Source of the DNA: Staphylotrichum longicolle
Lineage: Eukaryota; Ascomycota; Sordariomycetes; Sordariales; Chaetomiaceae
Assembly: GCA_019096155.1 (NCBI GenBank)
Contig: JAHCVI010000001.1
Location: forward strand, 4,278,001-4,342,000
Direction of reading: 5' to 3'
Length of the DNA stretch: 64,000 nt
In this document: in pieces, positions 52,568 to 63,333 of the stretch
Position numbering within the stretch: the first letter of the stretch is position 1
Layout: every line of letters begins with the position of its first letter
The notes under the pieces: generated by a model
What the model was told of the DNA's origin: nothing
The model's database searches: none
The model's input: only the letters and a program-made list of their open reading frames with translations
Made by a program: the position numbers and the translations under genes

Positions 52568-53772
52568 AGTACTGCCGAGATAGCGAGTCCATATCAGGAG
52601 AAATACCACTGTGGCAATGTTCGCTTGTGAAACCAGACCGGAACCGTGGACAGGACAAAGAGACATGGGCAGGTGTGGGAAACGGGTCGATGCTTGAGCC
52701 ATCGAATCCCTGGTCCAACAAACATTGTGTGCTCCTGTGGACGAGTAGCGCCGGCCGCAGATGTGCAGTACCACGCCCACAAGAAATCTTTCCGTTGAAT
52801 GGCCTAGTAATCGTGTCTGCGCAACGCTCGCCCAATTGGGCTCAAGCACGGAAGAATGAGAAGGGGATAAGAGGTGGGAAGAGGGGCAAAAAGAGTCGTC
52901 CACCACCGTCGACCGTCGAGGAGCCTCAAAGTCCGAGTGCTGCCCGCTGCGTTGCTTTGTAACGATCAAAAGCCAAAAGGTGCTTAATTACCGGTTTCAC
53001 ACTCGACAGGCTTCAAACTTCAGAGCGGTCTCATTCCATCGTTCTGGAAATGGTGATTTTCAGAATTTGGGTTGCCTGGGGAAAAGTGGGAACGAACGAC
53101 CGAGCAAATCAGAGCAACCAGATCGCCAACGCAGTGTCACGTGAGGACCCACACAGCACCAAGGCACCGACCAAACAGCCTGGCGCTTTCCCTGGGATTG
53201 GCTGCACGGCCAGGCCAGGCAGCAGCATTTTGCACCCTCCCAGCGGCTCGCGGCAGCCAGCAAGAGTGGGGTGTTCGCTGGGCACGGGGATTTTGGTGCG
53301 CAATCGGTAGGCACCGAAATAACCAGACGGTCCTTCTGGGATGCATTGGATGCGCAGCGGCATCGTGGAGTCGCGATGGCTCGCACAAACGCCCCAAACT
53401 CCCCGTCGCCCAGGCCGCGCTGATTCACCTCTTTCAGGGGATCCTTGGCCCGAGTCTGTCTTTTCTCAAACCATCACCCGGTGTTGTTCAGAGGGCTGAT
53501 CCAGGACCCTCTTGAGCCCAGCATTTCAACAAATCTCAAACTCGCAATCGCCGGATTCACACATTGACAGTCACCCTCGCTTCGGCCCTGCTGGACTTAC
53601 TCAGCTGAACGGCGCTAAGTGGAACTGCGGTAGTTGCCGTCCTCCCACTGAACTGGACAGAGCAACCCCCGCGATCCATGTGTTGACCACCTCGACTGCT
53701 TCGTGACCGCCGCTTGGCGCGGCCACACTCAGAGTCTCACAGCTCAACACCACCTCGCGGCCCTCGCCCGCC
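52568..53772. other. Intergenic
   Basis: About 1.2 kb without a supported gene. Open frames on both strands lack start context and protein-like composition. The last 250 bases are the leader of the following large gene. Confidence 0.4.
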
Positions 53773-56700
53773 ATGGACTCCTTCATCCCCATGGGCGGCG
53801 TCCAGCTGCCGGCCTTCCAGCGCCGGCTGAGCCGCCTGTACAACGACACCAAAAAATCGTCTGACTTCGTCAAGGAGCCCGCCCACCATGCCGAGGCCGA
53901 CCCCGAGATCAAGTCGCTGCACCGCAAGCTGCGCATCCAGAAGGACCGCCTCGTCAGCTGGGGCCTGGAGTGGTCTGATCCCAACCAGTCGGCCGAGGTC
54001 CTGATCGACTCGTCGCTCTCCAAGGCCGGCCTCAGCGAGGTTGTCAGCAGCATCATGTCCACCATCAAGGACATCCTCGCCGAGGCCGAGCCGCTGTGGA
54101 ACAGCTCGCGCCGCCTTGCTGGCGAGAGGGTCGAGCCTGAAGCACCTCCAAGACGAGGCGAGAAGATCCGGATGGTCGTATGGGACAAGAACCGCTTTGA
54201 GGATCTCATTCGCGACCTGACCACCTCCATCGACACGCTCTACGACCTCTCGAGGACCCGCTCGTCGTATGCCCAACCTTCAGCCGCCCGGCAGGCACTC
54301 TCCAACCCGTCCCCAGCACCAGAAGACCTGCGGCCGTTTGAGTCGTCCAGGATCCAGACGCCACAGCAGATCGACCCGGCGTCTCTCACCAACTTGCGCT
54401 CCATGCAGGCTGAGCCCATGACGGAGCTGGTCGAGCAGGACCGCGCGCGCGAGATCGTCTTCATGAGCAGGCAGGCGTATGCCGAGCTCACGCAAACAGC
54501 AGGCGAGAGACAGCCGCATGCGCCCCTTCTTCTAGAATACGCCAGCTTCGACTCGATCTACTCGATGACGGGCATCTCGCCGCCTATGGCACGCTTCGAA
54601 AAGGTCTCGGCCGGCTTGCAGTCAGAGCCGCAGCGGTCGCCGGGCTCTTGGACAGGCTTGCCACGGCTGCTCGGCTACTTTGAGGACATGGACAACTCGA
54701 GGTTCGGCCTCGTCTACCAATTCCCGCGGACATTTAATCCGGTCACCTTTGAGCACCTGACACAAAATCCGCTCTACAACCTGTGCTCGCTGGCCGATCT
54801 CCTGGCTCGCCCCGACTTTGAACCCAAGCTCGAAGCCAAGTTCCGTCTCGCCGCAAACCTTGCGAATACCGTGTTTGACATGCACGCACGTGGTATCACC
54901 CACGGCAACCTCGTCGGCGACAACATCTCGTTCTGCAACGCCGTGGGAACGGATCCCGAAGTTAGTGGCATCACCCAGGGCGAGGTCGACATCAGGCGGC
55001 CCCTTGTCTCCTCGTTTGATCTCTTCTCGGACCCGCAGTTGCAAGACACCCCAAGACCCTTCTCTCTGTACAAGCACCCCCTGGATCCGAGAAACAGCAC
55101 ACAGTCGCCGCTCGCCCACAATGCGGATTCCAAGACGTTCGATCTCTACTCGCTCGCCATGGTGCTCCTGTCCGTGGGTCTTTGGACGAAGCTCGAGAAC
55201 TTGGTGCCCAACATGGAGTCGCCCACCCTGCCAGAGTCGGTCCTCGAGCAGCTCGCCATCCGCTGCGGCACGCTGTATATGAAGGCCGTCCAGGCCTGTT
55301 GGAATGCCGTCGAGCAGGACATGACGGGGAGTCGCACGACGGAGCAGATCGTTGCGCGCGTCCAGTTCAAGGCGAGCCGCTATCTCGAGGCGTGCTGCAT
55401 TCTGGACGGTGTCAGCAATCTAGACGAGCGGCTCGGTGACGACCTTGGGGAGCCCCGTCCGGACCCTGTGCCGACCGCGGGCCCATCGAAGGATTCCAAA
55501 CCCGAGAGACCGAGCGCAGTCCAGGCCGAGAAGTCTAGCGGTCCCATTTCTGCCGGCTCCCGCGTCGAAAACCAGCGTAAGTGTTCCAAGGCCATTTCAC
55601 CAGAAAGCGCACTCCCACTGACGATGGCAGCCCCTTCAGAGGAAACAAAGCCGTCCAAGAAGATGCGGCTCTACCCGCACATTGCACTGCCTCCCGAGAT
55701 CGTCGAGAAGTGGAACACAGTCTTCATGCCGCAGATCAACAGCGCGCTGCGCCACTTCTACCGCAAAAATCCCGAGTCGGTCGAGATTTCACTCGAATCC
55801 ATTGGCGAGTCGCCTCAGCTGACCAAGCCAACCGTCCTGGTTGTGTGCACCTCCGTCAGTAAGGTCCGTGCCATCCTCAAGAAGAAGCTGGGCAGCCTCT
55901 TTGATGGAACAGCCGGGGTCGCCTTGAAAGTCTGCAGAGGCCAGGTCCTGCGGTCACGGAAGCAGCCCAGCAGGAGCATGGCCAAATCCGTTGACGAGGG
56001 TCATGACGAGATCGTCGCCGCCAACCCAGACTATCAAGAGCGGCCAAAAAACGGAGCCAGCATCGGGGCGTGGATCGGCGACCGCCACCTGCCTCCGGTG
56101 AGTTTGGGCGGCGTCATCACAGTTGACGATAGGGAATACGGGATGACGGTTCACCACATGCTGGACGACCCAGACCAGGCGGCCGCGGGGAAGGAAGGCG
56201 CGCCGCGGAGTATGGCGGGCCCGCGTGTGCCTGATCTGGCGGCCTGGTATGCCGAGCAGTACCAGCAGAGCGAGTCGGATCCTGACAGCAGCGGCAGCGA
56301 GGACTATGCGTGCGAGTTTTCCGACTCGGACTCGGACACGCTCTCAGAGTCAGCCATCACGAGCGACTACTCAGACGAGGAATACGATGAGGACGACGAG
56401 TTCACCGAGCCCGGTGATATTCCGGGCATCGAACCAGGGTGCGGAGAAGGCTACATCATCACGCAGCCTGCCCTAGATGACGTCCCCGACGGCTTCTACC
56501 CGTCCTCGGAGACGCAAGACGAAGACCACCTCGACACCTACACCGTCGGCGAGGTGTACGCGTCCAGCGGGATCCGTCGGCGCACAGAAAACGGCCTGCT
56601 CCACGAGATCGACTGGGCGCTCTTCGAGTTCAACGACGACCGCGTCCCCGAAGGCAACCTCATCCCTACCATCCCGCTGCCGTCCAAACGCCGCAGAAAC

Positions 56701-57483
56701 TCCTGGGAGAGCGAGCCCGCCGACGAGCCAGCAGTCCACCCCTCGTCAGTCGTCCCCTCCTCCAGCCTCCCGGGCCTCGAAGTCCAATGCATGGCACGCA
56801 CAAGTGGCCTGCAGACCGGCCTGGTCCTGCAAGCCGTCGCATCCGTCAAGATCTACGGCCGCGTGTCACCGAGCCAGATCTACCAGGTCTCGGGCACGCC
56901 GTCCCACACCCACACCTCCTCTCTCAGCAGCAACGCCCCGCACCAACCGCCCAGGCGGTCCCCGCCGATGGGCATCCCAGGTGATAGCGGCGCGTGGGTC
57001 GTCGACCGGGACCAGGGCGCCGTGTGCGGGCACATCCTGGCGTGGAGCGAGCGCAAGCGCGTCGCCTACATCTGCCCGATGGACGTGCTGCTGCTGGACA
57101 TTGCCGAAACGCTCGAGGCCAGCGAGATCAGGCTGCCCGGCGGGGAGGTCATTTTCTCCCGGCTGCCGGCGGCGGCGCCAGAGAAGACGCTGCTGGGGCG
57201 GACGCTGACGCAGTCCAGCCGGCTGTCAGAGGAGCAGGTGTCGGAGCTCGGGGACGACGAGGGTGACGAGGCGCCGCGGCTGGTGTCGCCGATGCGGAGG
57301 CGCATGTCGAGCCGGCGGTCGCAGCTGAGCCGCCAAGGGTCATATCGGCGCAGGCCGGGGAAGGAGGACGAGGAAAACCCGTTTGACGAGGCGGTCGAGG
57401 TGGAGCTGCCCGAGGGACTCAAGGAGATGCAGTTGTCGTCGGACCAGGAAATGTCGATGGGCATGAGGAGATGGGTTGCTTGA
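53773..57483 (+). CDS. HeLo-like / pseudokinase / trypsin-like protease protein
   Basis: An open frame of 1236 residues. A 54-base in-frame intron is likely at 55577-55630 (GTAAGT donor, CTGAC branch, GGCAG acceptor), leaving 1218. Residues 1-150 are helical with GLEWSDP early on, like fungal prion-inhibition (HeLo) domains. Residues about 270-560 resemble a protein kinase fold (GYFEDMDNSRFGLVYQFP, later RGITHGNLVGDNISF), but the catalytic HRD Asp is replaced by HGN, so it should be inactive. The C-terminus looks like a chymotrypsin-fold protease: TVHHM with His codons at 56152-56157, IDWALFEF with Asp at 56611, and GIPGDSGAW with Ser at 56986, in the order H-D-S. A very acidic insert (56260-56500) lies between His and Asp. 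No membrane segment is visible. A role in stress or self/non-self signalling is inferred only from the architecture. Confidence 0.75.
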   Translation: MDSFIPMGGVQLPAFQRRLSRLYNDTKKSSDFVKEPAHHAEADPEIKSLHRKLRIQKDRLVSWGLEWSDPNQSAEVLIDSSLSKAGLSEVVSSIMSTIKDILAEAEPLWNSSRRLAGERVEPEAPPRRGEKIRMVVWDKNRFEDLIRDLTTSIDTLYDLSRTRSSYAQPSAARQALSNPSPAPEDLRPFESSRIQTPQQIDPASLTNLRSMQAEPMTELVEQDRAREIVFMSRQAYAELTQTAGERQPHAPLLLEYASFDSIYSMTGISPPMARFEKVSAGLQSEPQRSPGSWTGLPRLLGYFEDMDNSRFGLVYQFPRTFNPVTFEHLTQNPLYNLCSLADLLARPDFEPKLEAKFRLAANLANTVFDMHARGITHGNLVGDNISFCNAVGTDPEVSGITQGEVDIRRPLVSSFDLFSDPQLQDTPRPFSLYKHPLDPRNSTQSPLAHNADSKTFDLYSLAMVLLSVGLWTKLENLVPNMESPTLPESVLEQLAIRCGTLYMKAVQACWNAVEQDMTGSRTTEQIVARVQFKASRYLEACCILDGVSNLDERLGDDLGEPRPDPVPTAGPSKDSKPERPSAVQAEKSSGPISAGSRVENQRKCSKAISPESALPLTMAAPSEETKPSKKMRLYPHIALPPEIVEKWNTVFMPQINSALRHFYRKNPESVEISLESIGESPQLTKPTVLVVCTSVSKVRAILKKKLGSLFDGTAGVALKVCRGQVLRSRKQPSRSMAKSVDEGHDEIVAANPDYQERPKNGASIGAWIGDRHLPPVSLGGVITVDDREYGMTVHHMLDDPDQAAAGKEGAPRSMAGPRVPDLAAWYAEQYQQSESDPDSSGSEDYACEFSDSDSDTLSESAITSDYSDEEYDEDDEFTEPGDIPGIEPGCGEGYIITQPALDDVPDGFYPSSETQDEDHLDTYTVGEVYASSGIRRRTENGLLHEIDWALFEFNDDRVPEGNLIPTIPLPSKRRRNSWESEPADEPAVHPSSVVPSSSLPGLEVQCMARTSGLQTGLVLQAVASVKIYGRVSPSQIYQVSGTPSHTHTSSLSSNAPHQPPRRSPPMGIPGDSGAWVVDRDQGAVCGHILAWSERKRVAYICPMDVLLLDIAETLEASEIRLPGGEVIFSRLPAAAPEKTLLGRTLTQSSRLSEEQVSELGDDEGDEAPRLVSPMRRRMSSRRSQLSRQGSYRRRPGKEDEENPFDEAVEVELPEGLKEMQLSSDQEMSMGMRRWVA

Positions 57484-57902
57484 TACCACTGGCTATTCTG
57501 CCGCGACCTGTTGGAAACACACGAAGTAATTATGAGTATGATGTTAATGCCACCATCTGTTTCACACACACACACATGCACTGAGAGACAAAGTTAAGAA
57601 CTTTCGGGGGTTGACTATCGCAAAGAAACTAGCAACTGACTGCAGAGCGCCAACGTACCGCTACACAAACAAACACGGAAAGAAAAAGGAAAAAGGGGCC
57701 TCGACGTAAGAGAGGGTATATGCTAATGATACAACAAAAGAGAGTCCAAATACAATTTGATTGTCACCCACCAATCAGCCTCCCCTGTTTTATCCCCATC
57801 GCTCATCGCTCTCACGGGCAACGTCAAGAATGCTCAAAATATGGTCATTGTCTCGTTCGGGCTCCCACCCATCAACACTCCATTATTTTTTCAGTTTTTT
57901 TT
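57484..57902. other. Intergenic between convergent genes
   Basis: No gene. Contains a short CA repeat (57564-57575, ACACACACACAC) and a T-rich stretch near 57884-57903 that probably belongs to the 3' end of the minus-strand gene. Confidence 0.4.
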
Positions 57903-60900
57903 TCACAATTCATCCCTGATGGACGAGGCCTTGTCCTTGACCGCCTCGGTGGCTTCGCTGGCGGCGCTGGCGACCCTGTCACCGGCGCTCTTAGCAGCCT
58001 CGCTGGCCTGGCTCGCAGCCGAGGCCGCCGTCGCCTGGACAGTGGCATACGCGGCGCCGAGGCGAGAGATGACGCTCTCAGAAAACGACGGCTCCTTGCC
58101 AATCAGCAGCTCCGACACGATGCTGCTCGCGGCCGAGTACTGCCGGGCGATCTCCTCGGACCCGGCCGATGCATACGCGCCGGCGGCGCTGGTGGCGGAC
58201 GCGCCGCTCTCTCCCGCCGCAGACGTGGCCGAGGAGGCGTAATCGCCGGCAGCTGAAGCATACTCGCCCGCGGCGCTGTAAAGGCTCGAGTACCATGGAG
58301 TCGGGACAGGCGCGCCGTAGACCTGGACGCTGATCTTGGTGACGACGGCGTCCCAGCTCTCGGCAAGCTTGTCGCCAGCGGCGGCGGCCGTGTCGTATCC
58401 GGCGGCAGCAACGGAGGAGACGTTCTCGCTCGCGACGGACGCGGCAGATGACGCACCAGCGCTGGCAGCGGACAGAACGGAAGACGCACCCTCGCCAGCC
58501 GCAGACGCAGCAGAGGCGGCGGATTCACTGGCCACGGAGGCGATGGATGACGCACCCTCGCTGACTGCCGACGCGGCAGACGCGGCAGATTCACTAGCCG
58601 CAGAAGCGATAGACGAGGCACCCTCGCCGACGGCCGACGCAGCAGAAGCAGCGGAGCCGCTAGCCACAGAAGCAAGAGATGACGCAGTCCCGGCAACGTC
58701 TGTGGGTGTAGGGGTGGCCGTCATGGAGCTCATGGCTGAGCTGGCAGCCGCAAGGAATTCGGAGTACCGGGCATGGGCCAGGCCGACGCCGGCATAGTAG
58801 TTGTGCCGCGCATTCTCCAGCAGCTTGTTAACATGTTCCGCCGGGGTCGACGGGGTAGGCGTGGCCAGGCCAATGGCAATCTTGGCGCTCTCATACTGTT
58901 CCTCGGCCCATGCGCGGCCCTGCTGCAGGCGCTCGGAGGCGATCGACTCGATCCTGGACCATTCCACGGGGACCTGCGGAACGGGGATCTGCGGAACGGG
59001 GAGCGTGGTCGGCAAGAGACCCGTCTTGGTCGTCGTAGTGCCATACAGCTGGCCAGAGGCGATCTTGATGGCGTCGTCAAGTCGCGAGCTGGCGGAGGCC
59101 ATGGCGTTGCTGTAGGCCGAGGTAACCGACGCAAGCAGCTGCTGGTGCTGAGGCTTCGGGGTGCCGCGGATCTGGACAGACACGATGGACAGGGCCTGCG
59201 AGTACTGGTCATTGGCGTGCGACATGGCGGCTGAGTAGGCGGATTGCAGGTCCCCACGCATGGATTCCATGGCGGCAGACACATCGTCCAGGGTGTCCTC
59301 GTCAAGAATCGGCCGGCGGGTGGGTACGGATTGGGCGGCGGCACCAAACAGCGCGGGCTTCACCGACGTTGTGCTCGTGACGGGCAGAGGCTCGTCAGAT
59401 TCGTCCTCGGAGTCCTCAACCGGCAGTTCGACAGGTGCAGCCTTGTCCTCGTCCTCTACCTGTCCGGTGAAATTGCCAACCATGACGGGGGTCTCGAAAA
59501 TCACGCTGGACGCAAGCGGCGCCGAGTCGGCATCTGGGGTGGTGTCGGATGTTGGCTCAACAACATGGGAGAGTTCTTCAGAGGCGGCTAGGGGCTCAAC
59601 TTCTGGCTCGTCGGTCTGTTCGGGGTGGGATGCATCGGTGGGGCTGGTCAGCGCGTCCTCGAGAGCCAACGATGCCTCGACAGCAGGCTCAGATGATGGG
59701 TTCGAGGTTTCGGAGAGTGTGGCACTCTCAGAGTCAGTCTCCGAGCCAAACACGGCATCGGTAGCCTTGCTTGCCGCTTCGGAGGCGATGCTGAGGCCCT
59801 CACTGATTGCTTCCTCGACCGAGCCCTTGGCCTCGCTGACTCCCTCCACCACCGAGTCTTTGGCCTCGCTCACTGTTTCCGCGGCATTCGCAGCCGCAGC
59901 CCTCGCCGCCTCGACGGCCTCTGCAGCCTGTTGCGTCAGGGTAGTATCAAATCCGGCGGAATTGTCGCCAGCGATGAGCTTCCAGTTGGCGACCTGCTTC
60001 AGCCGGGCAAGTTCCTTCGCGGCCGAGGCGGCAACAGTCATCGCTTCGTCTTCGATGTAGCGGCTTCGAGCTGCGCGCCGCCTCAAGGCTGGGATGGCTA
60101 ACGACGTGACTCTCAAGGTCGCCTTCCACTCGTCAAAGCGGCTCTTGAGCAGATGATACTTGGTCCAGTCCTTGTAGGTGACGCCGTCCATCCAGGCCCA
60201 CTTCATGCCGATCTTCTGCAGGGCCAGGTCGCGGATGTTCTCGAGGATGGAGAAGTGGTTCTGAGCGGCGTCGGTGACAGCGCTCTGCATCTCGGCCTCG
60301 TAGCTCTCGCGCCACGTGCGCACGGCTTGCGCCTTGTCCTTGATGGCCATGCCCGCCTGCCGGACAACCTTGGTGATTTGCTCCTGGCCCTCTTCGGCCG
60401 TTGCGCCGCCCATGTTCACGGCCCCAATGACCTCGAGAATGGCGCGGCGAAGGGAGACGAGCTCCGAGACGGCGGCGGTCTGCAGTTGTTCGAGAAGCGA
60501 CTTGCCGGTGACCCTCGCGTTCCGCCGGATCATCCTCTTGGCGATCTCCTGGACGCGCTCGTCAATCTCGGCGGCGCCCTCGTCGGCAGCCTTGGCGTAT
60601 CTCTCCTGCCAATCCTTGAGATCGGCGGCGATGATTTCGCGCGTGTCACGGCGTTTGGGGTCGGCGGTCTCGAGCTGCTCGTCGATTTCGGGCGGGGGGA
60701 TTGGCTCCATCGACGACCTCGGGCGGGCGTCGGCTGACGGCTTGTCTGGCTCACTCTGAGCCGTCGCCGACGGCGCGGTGGTCGAGGCCACAGTCACCGA
60801 GGCGGCGGGTTTGGTGAATGACGAGGTGGTTTTTGTCAAGACACTAGTCGAAGCGCCGGTAAGTGGCTTCGGGACAGACTTCTTGCCGCTGCTGTAGCGG

Positions 60901-61791
60901 CCCAGCCGTTTGCCGATCTTGACGAGCTGCGGCTCGACGGCTTCGGTGTATACAGCCCGAAGCTGCGGGCCAAGGGTGCCGTCGAGGAAGGCGTATGTCT
61001 TGTTCCATGTCCAAACAAAGGCCGGGACCACGGTGCTGCCGGTGAAAGCCGAGGTCGCACGGTAGCCCTCTAGCGCGTATGGCTGGATGTACTGGAACGT
61101 GGGCACCAGCACCCCGTGGTAAGTCTGCAGGCTGTTGGTTCGGGCGATGTCGTAGTATGGCCCGAAAGCCGCCGAGACGCGGTCGACATGTGGTGCGAGG
61201 TTTGCGTCGTATTGGGCCTTGGCGAGGTCCTGGTACTTTTCAACCTGCGGCTGCACGTTCTTATCCCACTGCGCCTTGCCGAATGCCTGCACCTGACGCA
61301 CGCGCGGACCGCCGTACTGCTGCGCATATCCCCAGCCCGGCGCGATGATTTTCTGGTCGACGGTATCGTAGTATGGGCGCGCCAGGTCGATGTATGGTGC
61401 GGCATACGTGTCGTAGTAGGGCTGCACATGGGGCGTAACGGCGCGTTTGAGCTGGAAGTAAGGCTTGCAGATGCGCGGGGAAGTGTCGTCGCAGGCTTCA
61501 AGCGAGGCGGGACAGCGGAAGAGGATGGAGAGAATGGAGTACCAGGTCAGCAGCCTGGATTATCACGGTCAGCATCTTGCACATGGACCGGAGGGGTCAG
61601 ACAGCTTACCGGGCGGCAATGCTAAATGTCCGGGCGAGCAGCCCGGGCCCGTCCGTTCTTGGTTTCCTGGTCGGGCGGGCTGTGTGGCCGACGGCGTGGC
61701 CGTTGAGGGGCGATTTGATGGCGCCATTGATACCGTTTGCGGTGGCTTTCGAGGCCTTCGGGGCCTTCAAGGAACCGTTCCCGTTCTCCAT
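57903..61791 (-). CDS. Large Ala/Ser-repeat protein, fungal-specific
   Basis: Two exons (61791-61610 and 61554-57903) give 1277 residues. After a polar, basic N-terminus a hydrophobic segment (LLTWYSILSILF) near residue 63-74 could be a membrane anchor or signal anchor. Next comes a Tyr/Pro-rich part with repeats of the type PYYDTYAAPYIDLARPYYDT, then a long helical middle with a charged block (about 280-520) and a Glu/Asp/Ser/Pro-rich linker. The C-terminal third is Ala/Ser-rich, with a repeated unit of the form ASSIASAASESAASAASAVS (DNA 58420-58690), and further repeats containing QVYGAP or QIRGTP and Tyr-Ser-Ala. It ends EAVKDKASSIRDEL. It might be cell-wall, lipid-droplet or organelle-surface associated, but no family function is known. 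The final RDEL resembles an ER-retention signal. Confidence 0.75.
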
Positions 61792-63333
61792 GACGCGGCG
61801 TGGTTCAGCGCCAGGCTGAGAAACGCTGCAAGAATGCCAGTAACTGTGGCAGTGGGAATGTGAGCAGAGACTCGGCTCTCGGTTGTGGGATGGCGGCGAC
61901 GGGACTGGCTGGGAGTGGACGGCGGGCGGAATGGGTCTGGTCGCAAAATGAAGCTCGGACAATCTCACTATCGCAGAGCTGCCTGCCTGCTGTGCTTATC
62001 GGAAATCACCTGCTGTGTCGGGGAGCGAACACAGGGAATCGGCCCTGGGCAAAGTGGTCGAGCAATCTAGACACGATGCATCGAGCGGGTGAACGAGGGT
62101 GTATGTCGCCAGAAATAAAAATTAACGTTCCATGACACGTTGACGGGGTTGCAGTCTTTGTTCCCAGGAAGTTGTCCAGTGGTTGGGGTCTGGCAAGATC
62201 AAACAGACGGGAAGCTTGGTTTCGGTTTTAGCGTGATGCAGCAGCCCCACGCACATCCACGGACGTCATCTGGCACAAGCCTGCCCTGTCGGCTCTTGGC
62301 TGACGGCTCGAGTCCTGACGCGATCGGTCAAAAGAGTCCGAAACGTCCACCAGGACTCCAGGAGACATCGCGATTAGCTGCAAACGAGACTTCATGCATC
62401 CTGCTGCATGCTGGACTGCCCTGATTTTACTTCGTTTTCTTTTTTTTTAAAGTACACTTTTCCAACCGATCTTCAGAGCGACAACGAGGATGGAGACGGG
62501 GCCAAATCTCAGACAGGGCCTTTTGTTGTCCAAAACGCCGGCTTGCACCTCCCTCCAAGATGCCGCCTCGGAAAAGTCTCCCAAGGTTGCAGGGCAGGGG
62601 CAGGCTGTTGCATCGAAACATGTGAATTCCGCTTTGTGCTCTGCAGCCAGACGAAGCCAAAGAGACGAGACAGCGACGGATACCCGTTGAATATGTCCAT
62701 AGGATTATTTGATCTGAACATGCCACCCGAAGCAGTCCAGTTGAGTCGATGACAGAAACTCACGGCGGACTCGGACCAAGTCCCCTACCCCAAAAACCCC
62801 GAGTCCCCCCTGGCCGAGCCGTTGGTGAGGTCATGGTTCGTCGGAGCGGGCACGTGCACGATCCGCTCTTTTGGCCGCGTCCTGCCATGATTGGATGTCA
62901 ATGGAGGGCTGCACTGTGTGTGGGCCAGTTCTGGACTGTCGAGATCCTTCCATCGGCCAACGGACCCTTTTTGGGCACTTTGGGGATCGCCTTCAATCGA
63001 GTTTCCAACTGCACACACTGTGGTGCCATCGCAATCCCACTTTGCCCGCCCAACGCCATTCTTCCCGGAGCGGCAGGCATCTCCCGAAGAAACACTCCAA
63101 CGACCCAGAACCTAAACCCCAAATTCAAACCCTGCCCCTCACCGACAAGAGCTCAAGGGCTCCCACGCTCTGACCGACGACCCGACCTGCAACTTCCTCC
63201 GCCTCGACGACCACTTCAGACCCGACCCCGGACATTACCTATTCAGAGCGACGATACCGAAACCGTCTGAACCTCCCTGCCGTCACGACCTCACACCTAT
63301 CCCGCCGATGGGACAACATACACCCCTCTCGCC
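61792..63333. other. Intergenic with divergent promoters
   Basis: About 1.5 kb between the Ala/Ser-repeat gene and the Doa10-like gene, transcribed away from each other. No supported gene. A CA/CT-rich leader precedes the ATG at 63334. Confidence 0.4.
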
